Source: Ardenticatenales bacterium
GTDB taxonomy: Bacteria > Chloroflexota > Anaerolineae > Ardenticatenales > Ardenticatenaceae
Direction: 5' to 3'
Assembly: GCA_020634795.1 (NCBI GenBank)
Contig: JACKAZ010000005.1
Location: 1 to 64,000, forward strand
Length of the DNA: 64,000 nt
The position numbers and the translations under genes are program-made. Below the pieces are notes generated by a model. The model was not told the DNA's origin. It saw nothing but the letters and a program-made list of their open reading frames with translations, and did no database searches. Shown here piece by piece: positions 7,673 to 16,357 of the stretch. Position 1 is the stretch's first letter, and every line of letters begins with the position of its first letter.

Positions 7673-8692
7673 TCACGAGCCAGCCAATTCCGCTTGCGCT
7701 TCCTTCACCGAAAGGTGGCTCCGCCAAAGGTAGTACAGGCCGAGCAGGGTGATCGGCAGCCAGAGCGCCGCGTGCAGCACCAAGGTGTAGCTGGCGGCCA
7801 GCGCCTGCGGCACACCGAAGTTTTCCAGTACCTTGATGCCCGATTCGAAGGTACCGATGTAACCCGGCGCGGCGGGCAACGAGGTCATCAGGTTGACAAT
7901 GCCGTTCATCAGCATCAGCACCACAAAGCTGACCTCGAAGGGGAAGGCGTGCATCACGAACCAATATTTCAACGTTTCAAGCAGCCAGATCAGCACGCTG
8001 GTGAAAAAGATCATCAACACGTCCCGCCCGCTCCGCAACGACGCAAGCCCCTCCAAGAAGCGGCTGACCAGTTCCGACGTGCGCTGGTGGAAACGCTGGG
8101 GCACGAGCCAACGCAGCACCCGCCCCACCACCCACTCGGCCCACGCGGGGCGGGCAGCCAGCAGCAGGAAGACGATGAGCGCCCCCAGAAAGAGGCCACT
8201 AAAGAGTAGGACGAAAGTGTTGTAACGATCCCCCAGTTGGGTGAAGGGCAGGGCGAAGACGACGAAGGCTAACATCACCAAGCCGTCGAAGATGCGCTCG
8301 ACCACCACCGTTGCCAAATTGGCGCTGATTGGGATTGACGCTTCCCGTTTCAGGATGTAGGCTCGCAGCACTTCGCCGAGGCGGGCCGGATAGATGTTGT
8401 TGCCCGCATAGCCGATGCAGACGACGGGGAACAGCTCGCGCAGCGGGATCACTTTCAGTGGGCGCAGCATGTAATGCCAGCGCCAAGTCCGTGCCCATAC
8501 CGCGACAAAATAAACTACGATTCCGGGCAACAGCCAGCCATAGTTGGCCGTTTGCAAGGCGTCCCAAAAGGTGTCGAGGTGTAGCCCGTTCAGCGCCCAA
8601 AACAAAAAAACGGCGCTAATGAGCACCCCCACGGCCAGCCGCCATCTATTTGACATAAAGCTCTTTAGTCGGATTCCTTTTCGATCAAGCAT
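7673..8692 (-). CDS. Flippase-like / lysylphosphatidylglycerol-synthase TM-domain protein (UPF0104)
   Basis: A 339-residue integral membrane protein with about eight hydrophobic segments and the family signature AGNNIYPARLGEVLRAYIL (about residues 94-112), followed by VVERIFDGL. This matches the UPF0104/YbhN family related to the membrane half of MprF, thought to move lipid-linked molecules across the membrane. It has no synthase domain. Together with ugd and the FAD oxidoreductase on the same strand it suggests glycolipid synthesis or export. The stop codon abuts a repeat array. A downstream start, MSNRWRLAV (residue 13), is also possible. Confidence 0.88.
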   Translation of the reverse strand: MLDRKGIRLKSFMSNRWRLAVGVLISAVFLFWALNGLHLDTFWDALQTANYGWLLPGIVVYFVAVWARTWRWHYMLRPLKVIPLRELFPVVCIGYAGNNIYPARLGEVLRAYILKREASIPISANLATVVVERIFDGLVMLAFVVFALPFTQLGDRYNTFVLLFSGLFLGALIVFLLLAARPAWAEWVVGRVLRWLVPQRFHQRTSELVSRFLEGLASLRSGRDVLMIFFTSVLIWLLETLKYWFVMHAFPFEVSFVVLMLMNGIVNLMTSLPAAPGYIGTFESGIKVLENFGVPQALAASYTLVLHAALWLPITLLGLYYLWRSHLSVKEAQAELAGS

Positions 8693-8729
8693 TCAATTAT
8701 AGGGCGAGCATCCGATTGATCAAGAATGG

Positions 8730-8960
8730 GGTGAGTTTGGTGAGTTGGGTGAGTTTTATGAGTTTGGTGAGTTTTATGAGTTTTATGAGTTTTATGAGTT
8801 TTATGAGGTTGGGAGTTACGGAACGTGGTACATGGTGCATGGTGCATGGTGCATGGGCGAATTGCTTCTCGTTTCACGTTTCTTGTTCGTTCTGCGTTAC
8901 TTGCTCTGCGTTACTTGCTCTGCGTTACTTGCTTTGCGTTGCCGTTCCGTTCAGCGTTAC
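8730..8960. repeat. Composite intergenic array A-C-B (plus-strand order)
   Basis: The block 8730-8810 is family A, in units such as GAGTTTTAT. A linker GGTTGGGAGTTACGGAACGTGG follows. The block 8828-8857 is family C (three ATGGTGC units), then a linker GAATTGCTTCTCGTTTC. The block 8887-8960 is family B (TTCTGCGTTAC/TTGCTCTGCG units ending GCCGTTCCGTTC). The B end contains the stop codon of the HD gene (8957), and the A end lies 37 bp before the flippase start. Linker and blocks recur inverted at 9484-9612. Confidence 0.92.
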
Positions 8961-9466
8961 GTCGCGTCGTCGACGGCTTGGAGCGCGGCGTGGAGTCGTT
9001 GCAGCTCGGCGCGGAGGGGCGGCGTAGCAGCCTGGTGGTGGGCGATGAGGGCGACCACGTCTTCTGCGCTGCCCGCTTGCGCCGCCAGGGCCGCGCCCAA
9101 CGCCGGGTGGTGGACGGCGCGGGCCAGCGGGGCCAGCCAGCCCGCATGGTCGGGGTTGAGCCGAGCAAGGCGCGCAGGCGCGAATCGCTGGCCCAGCACC
9201 AGCAGGGTGCGATAGAACAGCGGCACGCCCGGGGCTTTGCCGCTGTCGTGGAGTAACGCGGCCTGCAGCAGCCGTTCGTCGCGCTCACCTTGGGTCAACA
9301 GCGTTTGGGCAACGGTCAGCGCATGGCGCTGATCGGCGATTTCCTGCGCGTAAAACAATGCTTGCTGCGCGTGGCTCAGCCGCTGGGCCACCCACTGGCG
9401 TGCCTCGTCATCCAACGGGCGGCCACGGTATCGTTCAAGGACCTGACGGAGTCGGTAGGGAAGCAT
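8957..9466 (-). CDS. HD-domain phosphohydrolase-like protein
   Basis: A 169-residue soluble protein with an HD-superfamily metal site: H48 (QRHALTVAQ) and H73-D74 in LLHDSGKAPG, followed by a later HHP and HH pair (about residues 117 and 142) that could supply the remaining ligands. It resembles stand-alone HDIG/HDSGK proteins of unknown nucleotide substrate. The gene sits alone between two arrays of the same repeat families in opposite orientation, and its last codons and stop are formed by repeat B, so the C-terminus may have been altered by repeat insertion. Confidence 0.75.
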   Translation of the reverse strand: MLPYRLRQVLERYRGRPLDDEARQWVAQRLSHAQQALFYAQEIADQRHALTVAQTLLTQGERDERLLQAALLHDSGKAPGVPLFYRTLLVLGQRFAPARLARLNPDHAGWLAPLARAVHHPALGAALAAQAGSAEDVVALIAHHQAATPPLRAELQRLHAALQAVDDAT

Positions 9467-9483
9467 GTTTACTGTTCAAGCGG

Positions 9484-9612
9484 AGAAACGAGAAGCAATT
9501 CACCCATGCACTATGCACCATGCACCACGTTCCGTAACTCCCAACCTCACCAAACTCATAAAACTCATCAAACTCATCAAACTCATCAAACTCACCAAAC
9601 TCACCAAACTCC
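9484..9612. repeat. Composite intergenic array C-A, inverted copy of 8730-8880
   Basis: Read on the minus strand this is family A (9612-9538), the linker GGTTGGGAGTTACGGAACGTGG, family C (9528-9504) and the linker GAATTGCTTCTCGTTTC. The order and linkers match 8730-8880 on the plus strand. It fills the gap between the stop codon of the site-2 protease gene (9613) and the start of the HD gene (9466). Confidence 0.92.
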
Positions 9613-10248
9613 CTACCCGCCCGTAAACAATCGCATCAGAAAGTCGATGGGGGGGCCGAGCAGTCGCCAGAGGAAGCCGCTGCCGGTACTGTAAGAGATC
9701 ATAAAGTCGATCAGGAGTAGGGCGATCAGCGCTTGGGGGTAGGCGGCGTTGTATTGGGCGAGCCGCCGACCCGCGTCGCCGGGCAGCAGCCCCGCCAGCA
9801 CCGCCGACCCGTCCAGCGGGGAAAGCGGAATCAGGTTGAAGACGGCCAGCAGAACATTGATGTAGATGATCGAGACGACCACTTGCGGCAAATAAAACCA
9901 ATCAGGCCCGATGGCTGGCACCAAATCAAAGCGGACGAGCAGCCCCAGAACCAGTGCAATCAGCAGGTTGGCCACCGGTCCGGCCAAGGCCACCCAAAGC
10001 CGTTTGCGCGGCTCCCAGATGCGGTGCTGCACCGGCCGGCCCCAGCCGAAGCCGACCATGAACAGCAGTAACGTCCCCCAAAGGGTCATGTGGGCCACGG
10101 GGTTGAGCGTCAGTCGTCCCTGACTGCGCGGCAGGTCGTCGCCCAGCGCGTCGGCGGTGGCGGCATGGGCAAATTCGTGGAAGGTGATGCCAACCACGAA
10201 GGCGATCACAAAGCCCGCCAACAGATTGAGATTTTGCAGAATGAACAT
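9613..10248 (-). CDS. Site-2 protease family membrane metalloprotease (M50)
   Basis: A 211-residue polytopic membrane protein of the short, single-core M50 type. The zinc motif HEFAH (H24, E25, H28) lies in the first membrane segment, and the second active-site motif FNLIPLSPLDGS (NxxPxxxLDG type) is in a later helix. It cleaves proteins within the membrane. No PDZ or CBS domain is attached. The upstream gene on the same strand is a solute-binding lipoprotein, 15 bp away, so they are probably co-transcribed. The substrate is unknown. Confidence 0.9.
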   Translation of the reverse strand: MFILQNLNLLAGFVIAFVVGITFHEFAHAATADALGDDLPRSQGRLTLNPVAHMTLWGTLLLFMVGFGWGRPVQHRIWEPRKRLWVALAGPVANLLIALVLGLLVRFDLVPAIGPDWFYLPQVVVSIIYINVLLAVFNLIPLSPLDGSAVLAGLLPGDAGRRLAQYNAAYPQALIALLLIDFMISYSTGSGFLWRLLGPPIDFLMRLFTGG

Positions 10249-10263
10249 GAGTGCCTCGTGATG

Positions 10264-11565
10264 CTACGGCAGGCTGCCTGAGGGATATCGTTCCAGCAGT
10301 TGTCGGGCGATCTCGCTGGGCGAGGCGTCGCTAGTGCGGGCGAGCTGCTGGAGCTGGGATTGAAAAAATTGGGCAAAGCTGACCCAATCGGGCGCGCTGG
10401 GCCGCAGTTGGGCACGTTGCAGCAGCTCATCGGCGAACTCGCGGTAGCCCGCATCGAAGGCGCTGCGCTGCAACGCGCTGCGCCGCGCCGGAAGCCACTG
10501 TGACGCCGCGCTCCATTCGCTGAGCGCACTAGGCTCCATCAGCGCTTCCAGCAAGGCCAGGGCCGTCGCTTGTCGGCGCGGGTCATCAGTGCTCACGGCG
10601 AGCAAGTAGCCGTCGGCCAACGGGGTGAAATTGGCCTCATGAACGGGGATATAGGCGTAGCTGAGGGCGGCGCCACTCGCCACCTGCTGCAGATAGGTGC
10701 GCGAATCATCGGCGATGAAATCGACCGAGTCGCCCAGCAGAGCCGCATAGAGGGCATTATGGTCGGTGGCGGGCGTTTGCAATTTATTCGCAGCGCCCAT
10801 CTGCTGCCACTCGCTCAACATGGCGGTGAGCGCCGAAGGATTGGGAGCGACGAGCAGTCCATTCTTCTCGTTCAGCGAGGCCAATTGCACCAACTCCATA
10901 TCGTTCAGCGGACCGCTTTCCCCCGGGCGCTGGTACAGGCGCCAGGTGGGCGATGTCTCCGCCGTCATTGCCTCCAAGTCGGGCGGCACCGTCACCCCAC
11001 TTTCCGCTCTGATGATACCGTGTGAGACGGAGAGGAGCGCAGGGACGGCCAACAGCGAACCGCCAAAGCGTGCTTGCTGCCGCAACGGGTAGAGGTCTTC
11101 TAGGAATGTCGCGTCAAGATAGGGGTCAACTGGCACCAGCAATCCGCTGCCCGCGACTTCCAAGAGCTGGTCGGCGGGGAAAAGAATCAAATCAGGCAGG
11201 ATGCTGGGGGCGACCGCGCTGCCGCTGTCAAGGTATCGGACAAGGCTCGCCGCCCCCTCCATCGCCTTGACCTCGTATTGGATCGACAGATCGCTCAACG
11301 GGGCGGCGAAGTCGGCCAGAACGGCGCTGAAACTGGGCGATTGCGCTTCGCTAAAGCTCTCCGGCCCCCAGATGGTGAGCGTATAGTTGACCGGGGTTGG
11401 CTCTGGTGTGCTGATCGCCGTCGCCTCGGGCGTCACGGCTACGCCCACCGTATCACCCTCGGCGACCGTTTCCGTCACCACCAGATTGGCATCGGTGGAT
11501 AGCGTGGGCAATTGACAGCCGACCATAATCCACAGCAACGCCACCAGAAGGAGTATTTTTCGCAT
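10264..11565 (-). CDS. Extracellular solute-binding lipoprotein
   Basis: A 433-residue lipoprotein. The signal peptide MRKILLLVALLWIMVGC has its lipobox cysteine at residue 17, followed by a Ser/Thr/Pro-rich linker and a type-1 ABC solute-binding fold (LTIWGPESFSEAQSP; DLILFPADQLLEV). The start at 11565 is chosen because the frame continues open upstream only through repeat arrays, which would add about 175 low-complexity residues before the signal peptide. No permease or ATPase is adjacent, so it may be an orphan binding protein or use permeases elsewhere. Confidence 0.85.
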   Translation of the reverse strand: MRKILLLVALLWIMVGCQLPTLSTDANLVVTETVAEGDTVGVAVTPEATAISTPEPTPVNYTLTIWGPESFSEAQSPSFSAVLADFAAPLSDLSIQYEVKAMEGAASLVRYLDSGSAVAPSILPDLILFPADQLLEVAGSGLLVPVDPYLDATFLEDLYPLRQQARFGGSLLAVPALLSVSHGIIRAESGVTVPPDLEAMTAETSPTWRLYQRPGESGPLNDMELVQLASLNEKNGLLVAPNPSALTAMLSEWQQMGAANKLQTPATDHNALYAALLGDSVDFIADDSRTYLQQVASGAALSYAYIPVHEANFTPLADGYLLAVSTDDPRRQATALALLEALMEPSALSEWSAASQWLPARRSALQRSAFDAGYREFADELLQRAQLRPSAPDWVSFAQFFQSQLQQLARTSDASPSEIARQLLERYPSGSLP

Positions 11566-11574
11566 GGACGGATT

Positions 11575-11909
11575 ATAGGGAACCGCCAACGCAGAACGAA
11601 ACGGCAACGGATAACGGGATAACGGATAACGCAGAACGGATAACGCAGAACGGAACGGCAACGGATAACGCAGAGCAGTTAACGCAGAACAGACAAAGCA
11701 GAACGCACAACGGATAACGCAGAACGGAACGGCAACGGATAACGCAGAGCAGTTAACGCAGAACGCAGAACGGCAACCCATCGCTTCGCTCAGGGCAGGC
11801 TCCGAACGCAGAGCAACCCAAAACTCATCAAACTCATCAAACTCATTAAACTCATTAAACTCATTAAACTCATTAAACTCATTAAACTCATTAAACTCAT
11901 AAAACTCAC
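11575..11909. repeat. Composite intergenic array B-E-A (plus-strand order)
   Basis: The block 11589-11775 is family B (GGATAACGCAGAACGGAACGG-type units), 11779-11815 is one inverted family E unit, and 11818-11909 is about ten 9-bp family A units (AACTCATTA). The A end runs into the stop codon of the fructosamine kinase gene (11906), and the B end lies 24 bp before the lipoprotein start. On the minus strand the A block reads as an EFN-rich peptide in the open frame, an artefact. Confidence 0.92.
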
Positions 11910-12799
11910 AATATCCGCCCTCCCGACAGTTGCGCCATCGTACGGTCAACCTGCGGGCCGTAGCCTTCGCCAAAGAGGAGCAAATGGTTGAGCAGGTGGT
12001 AAAGGTTGTAGAGCGCTTCGCGTTGGGCGGCGCCAGCGGGCAGCGGCCATTCGGCCTCATAGGCGTGGTAGAAGGCGGGGGGAAAGCCACCGAAGAGGCG
12101 GCTCATGGCGAGGTCGCTTTCGCGATCGCCGAAGTAGACGGCGGGGTCGATCAGCGCCGCCCCGCCCTGGTCGAGTGGCAGCCAATTACCGCCCCACAGA
12201 TCGCCGTGCAACAACGAGGGAACGGGGTCGTGGCTCAGCATCTGCGGCGCCCGATCAACGACCCGCTGCAACGCATCGCCACGGCCTCTGCTCAGCTTGC
12301 CCGCCGCCTGCAACCGTTGGCCGATCGCCGCCAACCGTTGCTCGGCAAAGAAGGTGGCCCAATCCTCGTGCGGCATGTTGGACTGCGGCGTGGGGCCAAT
12401 GAAGTTGTCGTGGTCCAGGCCGTGATGGGCGGCGCAGTGGCGATGGAGCTGGGCCAGGCCACGACCCAGCGTGGTGGCGTTGTCCGCCGTTGCTCGCGCG
12501 CTGTCCAGCCACGAGAGCAGCAGCAAGGCCCCAGCCTCGCTCTCGGCGCTGCTGAGCACGGCGGGCAGGGTCAGCGCATGGTCGGCGCGGGCGAGCAGCG
12601 TCAGCCCCTCGGCTTCGGCATGGAGACGGGCGGCGTGATTCGGCACGGTGGCGGGCAGAAATTTCGCCACGTAGCGGCCCTGCTCGCTTTCGACGCCGAC
12701 GACCGTGCTCACGCCGCCGCCCAAGGACGTGGTCCGCAGCACGGCGCTTTCGTCGTTGGCGCGGCGCAGGGCGCGGCCCAGCAGCGCGGCGGGCAGCAT
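11906..12799 (-). CDS. Fructosamine/ketosamine-3-kinase family protein
   Basis: A 297-residue small-molecule kinase of the fructosamine-3-kinase/aminoglycoside phosphotransferase fold. The catalytic loop is HGDLWGGNW and the metal-binding motif is LIDPAVYFGDRESDLAM. Bacterial members phosphorylate ribulosamines or erythrulosamines on glycated proteins, which then lose the sugar. The start MLPAALLGRAL (12799) is 3 bp past the stop of the low-MW phosphatase gene, implying translational coupling; the longer open frame overlaps that gene and is rejected. The phosphatase partner supports a protein-deglycation role. Confidence 0.9.
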   Translation of the reverse strand: MLPAALLGRALRRANDESAVLRTTSLGGGVSTVVGVESEQGRYVAKFLPATVPNHAARLHAEAEGLTLLARADHALTLPAVLSSAESEAGALLLLSWLDSARATADNATTLGRGLAQLHRHCAAHHGLDHDNFIGPTPQSNMPHEDWATFFAEQRLAAIGQRLQAAGKLSRGRGDALQRVVDRAPQMLSHDPVPSLLHGDLWGGNWLPLDQGGAALIDPAVYFGDRESDLAMSRLFGGFPPAFYHAYEAEWPLPAGAAQREALYNLYHLLNHLLLFGEGYGPQVDRTMAQLSGGRIL

Positions 12800-12801
12800 G
12801 G

Positions 12802-13290
12802 CTAGAGGCGCTGCTCCTTGCGGATCGCCCCCAACAGGTTGGTGCAGGCGTCGTCGACCATCTGATAGACCGCCTCGAAGTTGCCGGTATACCACGGATC
12901 GGGCACGTTCAGATCCATCCCGTCCCGCGCGTCAGAGGCATATTCCAGCAAGAAGCGCAGATCGCGCAGCTCTTCAAAGCCCCAATGGCGTGCCATCCGC
13001 TGGACATCGTTGTAATTGTCGAGGTCCATCACGACCAGATAGTCGCTCTCCTCGATATCGCGCTCATTGAGTTGGCGTGCGGTGATCCCTTTGAAGTCGA
13101 TATCGTGATATTTCAGCACCTTGGCCGTCCCACGATGGGGCCGTTCGCCGACGTGCCAGTTGCCGGTGCCGACCGAATCGACCTGAATCTTGTCGCTGAG
13201 TCCGGCTTCGGCCACTTTGTGGCGCATCAGCGCCTCCGCCATCGGGGAGCGGCAGATGTTGCCAAGACAGATGAAGGTGATGGTGAGCAT
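12802..13290 (-). CDS. Low-molecular-weight protein tyrosine phosphatase family protein
   Basis: A 162-residue protein with the P-loop C8-LGNIC-R14-S (CX5RS) at the N-terminus and the general-acid motif VPDPWY near residue 118. The start is placed at MLTITFICLGNICRS because the 30 codons upstream come from repeat C. It is coupled to a fructosamine-kinase-type gene. In bacteria such phosphatases (LMW-PTP-A) can act as ribulosamine-5-phosphate phosphatases, so this protein may make or dispose of the precursors of protein glycation instead of acting on phosphotyrosine. Confidence 0.9.
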   Translation of the reverse strand: MLTITFICLGNICRSPMAEALMRHKVAEAGLSDKIQVDSVGTGNWHVGERPHRGTAKVLKYHDIDFKGITARQLNERDIEESDYLVVMDLDNYNDVQRMARHWGFEELRDLRFLLEYASDARDGMDLNVPDPWYTGNFEAVYQMVDDACTNLLGAIRKEQRL

Positions 13291-13302
13291 AGGGTTTCCC
13301 TG

Positions 13303-13497
13303 TGGTGAGTTGGGTGAGTTCAGGCGGCAGAGCGGGCTGCAGATTGGGGCAAGGTGCAAGGTGCAAGGTGCAAGGTGCATGGTGCATGGTGCATGGGTGA
13401 ATTGTTTCGTGTTTCAATGTTTCTTTTCGTTCTGCGTTACCTGCTCTGCGTTACCTGCTCTGCGTTACCTGCTCTACGTTGCCGTTCCGTTCTCCGT
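13303..13497. repeat. Composite intergenic array A-C-B (plus-strand order)
   Basis: A short family A stretch (13303-13322, GTGAGTTGGGTGAGTT) is followed by family C (13353-13397, CAAGGTG then CATGGTG units). The linker GAATTGTTTCGTGTTTC precedes family B (13426-13497). The B end overlaps the 3' end of the thioesterase gene (13474), and the A end is 13 bp before the phosphatase start. Confidence 0.88.
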
Positions 13498-14241
13498 TGA
13501 AACACCGTTGGCGCTGACCAGCCGCGTGTTGCCCCGCCAGACGGTATGTTGCCAATGCTGTTCGCCGTTGATCGGGGCGAAGGCGCTGTCGATGCGGAGC
13601 CTGTCGCCACGAAAGGCCGCGTTGTGGTAGCGCAGTCGATGCCGCGTGAAGCGTGGGGGGGCGATGTGGGCCGCCAGCGCGGCGCGTCGTGCGCTTTCCT
13701 CGATCCAATCGAGGTAAACTGCGTGGTTGACGTGCGCCATCTCGTCTTCGTCGAAGTAGCCGACCGGTAGCTCGAACGTGTGAACGTCGCCGTCGACGGG
13801 GGACCAGTCGCGGGCCGTCAGAATGTATTCGTGGTTGGGGGTGAACTCCTCGAACATGATCTCAGGGATGCGCGTCGCCCGTTGGCTCTGCGGATCGATC
13901 ATCACCCATGTCGCGTTGCAGCGTGCCAAGGGTCGCCCCGCCGCGTCGCGTGCCTCGTACTGCCGCCACGCCTTGATGCGCTGCATCTCGGCGATCCATG
14001 TCGTCACGTCGACCCGCTCGTTGAAGGCGGGACGGGCGACGAGCTGTAGATCAATCTCGTGCAGGACCCAAAAAACCCCCATCTCACGGTAACGATCCAG
14101 ATCGTAGCCCAACCATTCCGAGTTGGCATAGGCCGCCTCTTGGAACCAGCGGAGAAAATGGCCGCCGCGCTCGACCCGCTGCGACGGGCCGATCTCGTAA
14201 CTGCGCACGGTGAAAGCGTGGGTGGAGCGTATCTCTGACAT
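13474..14241 (-). CDS. Acyl-ACP/acyl-CoA thioesterase (double hot-dog)
   Basis: A 255-residue thioesterase with two hot-dog halves, similar to bacterial acyl-ACP thioesterases. The first half has GHFLRWFQEAAYANSEWLG and the second has the DEDEMAHVNHAVYLDWIEES motif with the conserved N/H pair. It hydrolyses fatty acyl thioesters in the cytoplasm. It is divergent from a TetR regulator with a shared 120-bp intergenic region containing a perfect dyad, so it is probably part of a fatty-acid regulon. Its last six or so codons and stop lie in repeat B, so the native C-terminus may have been replaced. Confidence 0.85.
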   Translation of the reverse strand: MSEIRSTHAFTVRSYEIGPSQRVERGGHFLRWFQEAAYANSEWLGYDLDRYREMGVFWVLHEIDLQLVARPAFNERVDVTTWIAEMQRIKAWRQYEARDAAGRPLARCNATWVMIDPQSQRATRIPEIMFEEFTPNHEYILTARDWSPVDGDVHTFELPVGYFDEDEMAHVNHAVYLDWIEESARRAALAAHIAPPRFTRHRLRYHNAAFRGDRLRIDSAFAPINGEQHWQHTVWRGNTRLVSANGVSTENGTAT

Positions 14242-14299
14242 GGGGGGGCGGTTCCTCGATCGATGGATGCAGGGATGGAAATTGGCGAAGCAGCCGCCT

Positions 14300-14338
14300 T
14301 ATGATAGACTTCTCGGCCCAACCAAACAAGCGTTTGGT
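14300..14338 (+). promoter_or_regulatory. Divergent intergenic region with TetR-type operator
   Basis: A perfect dyad ACCAAAC-AAGC-GTTTGGT lies at 14321-14338, downstream of a -10-like TATGAT (14300-14305) and 24 bp before the TetR start codon. The symmetry and position fit autoregulation of the TetR gene and perhaps of the divergent thioesterase. No clear -35 is visible. Confidence 0.6.
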
Positions 14339-14361
14339 CGATTCGCAACGAAGGGCATGGT

Positions 14362-14949
14362 ATGGATAATCCCAAGATCGAGGGTAGCCGACGGGACGAG
14401 TTGCTGCAAACCGCAGCCCGTCTTTTTCGCGAGAAGGGCTACCACGCGACGACGATGAAGGATATTGCGGCCGAGCTGGAGATCCTGCCCGGCAGCCTTT
14501 ACCATCACATCAACAGCAAGCAGTCGCTGTTGGTCGAAATCATGACGCGCGGCATCCAAGCGTTGCTCGACTACGTGGAGCCGGTGGTGGCGAGTGACGA
14601 GTCAGCCGCCGTGAAACTCAGCAAACTGATCGGCTTTCACATTCAAGCCATCACCCAACATCCCGACATCCTGACCGTCTTCTTACATGAGCTGAAGTCC
14701 CTGCCGCCGACCGAGCGGGCCGAACAGCTTGCGCTGCGCAACCGGTATGAGGAGCTATTGACGCAGATCATCCAACAGGGGCAACGGAGTGGCGAATTTC
14801 GCCACCAGATGCACCCACGCATGACCACCTTTGCCATCTTGGGGATGCTCAACTGGCTCTACGCCTGGTACCGCGCTGACGGATCGCTTTCGCCCGAAGA
14901 AATTGCCGATGAATACGTCGCCCTCGTCCTGAAAGGCGTCACCGCCTGA
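14362..14949 (+). CDS. TetR/AcrR regulator, probable fatty-acid metabolism repressor
   Basis: A 195-residue TetR protein with helix-turn-helix at about residues 27-48 (TTMKDIAAELEILPGSLYHH) and a C-terminal TetR_C-type domain (MLNWLYAWYRADGSLSPEEIADEY) typical of FadR/KstR2-like acyl-CoA-sensing regulators. It is flanked by a divergent acyl-thioesterase and a downstream acyl-CoA dehydrogenase on the same strand. The ligand is inferred from context. A repeat array starts immediately after its stop codon. Confidence 0.88.
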   Translation: MDNPKIEGSRRDELLQTAARLFREKGYHATTMKDIAAELEILPGSLYHHINSKQSLLVEIMTRGIQALLDYVEPVVASDESAAVKLSKLIGFHIQAITQHPDILTVFLHELKSLPPTERAEQLALRNRYEELLTQIIQQGQRSGEFRHQMHPRMTTFAILGMLNWLYAWYRADGSLSPEEIADEYVALVLKGVTA

Positions 14950-15186
14950 CGGCAACGCAGGGCAGAACGGCAACGCAGAGCAGAACGGCAACGCAGAGCA
15001 GGTAACGCAGAACGCAGAACGGCAACGCAGAGCAGTTAACGCAGAACGCAGAACGAACAAGAAGCATTAAGGAAGAAACAGTTGCCCATGCACCATGCAC
15101 CATGCACCATGCACCATGCACCTTGCACCTTGCACCTTGCACCACGTGTCGTCACTGCATCACCCTCTAACTCACCCAACTCACTC
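14949..15186. repeat. Composite intergenic array B-C-A (plus-strand order)
   Basis: Family B (14950-15062, GGCAACGCAGAGCAGAAC units) begins right after the TetR stop codon. Family C follows (15087-15146, ACCATGC and ACCTTGC units), then a short family A stretch (15168-15186). It ends 11 bp before the acyl-CoA dehydrogenase start. In the direction of transcription the order from the upstream stop is B-C-A, as in 13497-13303 and 8960-8730. Confidence 0.9.
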
Positions 15187-15196
15187 GGAGACACGC

Positions 15197-16339
<1,143 letters not shown>

Positions 16340-16357
16340 CCGAGTTACGCCCCGACG

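Noticed and set aside
9538..11909. Regularly spaced repeats as a CRISPR array
   Set aside because: The units are 7-11 bp direct repeats without unique spacers of constant length and without cas genes.
8828..15146. ATG-rich family C repeats as start codons or Shine-Dalgarno traps
   Set aside because: ATGs in the repeats lack ribosome sites, and the real genes downstream have their own sites and homologous N-termini.
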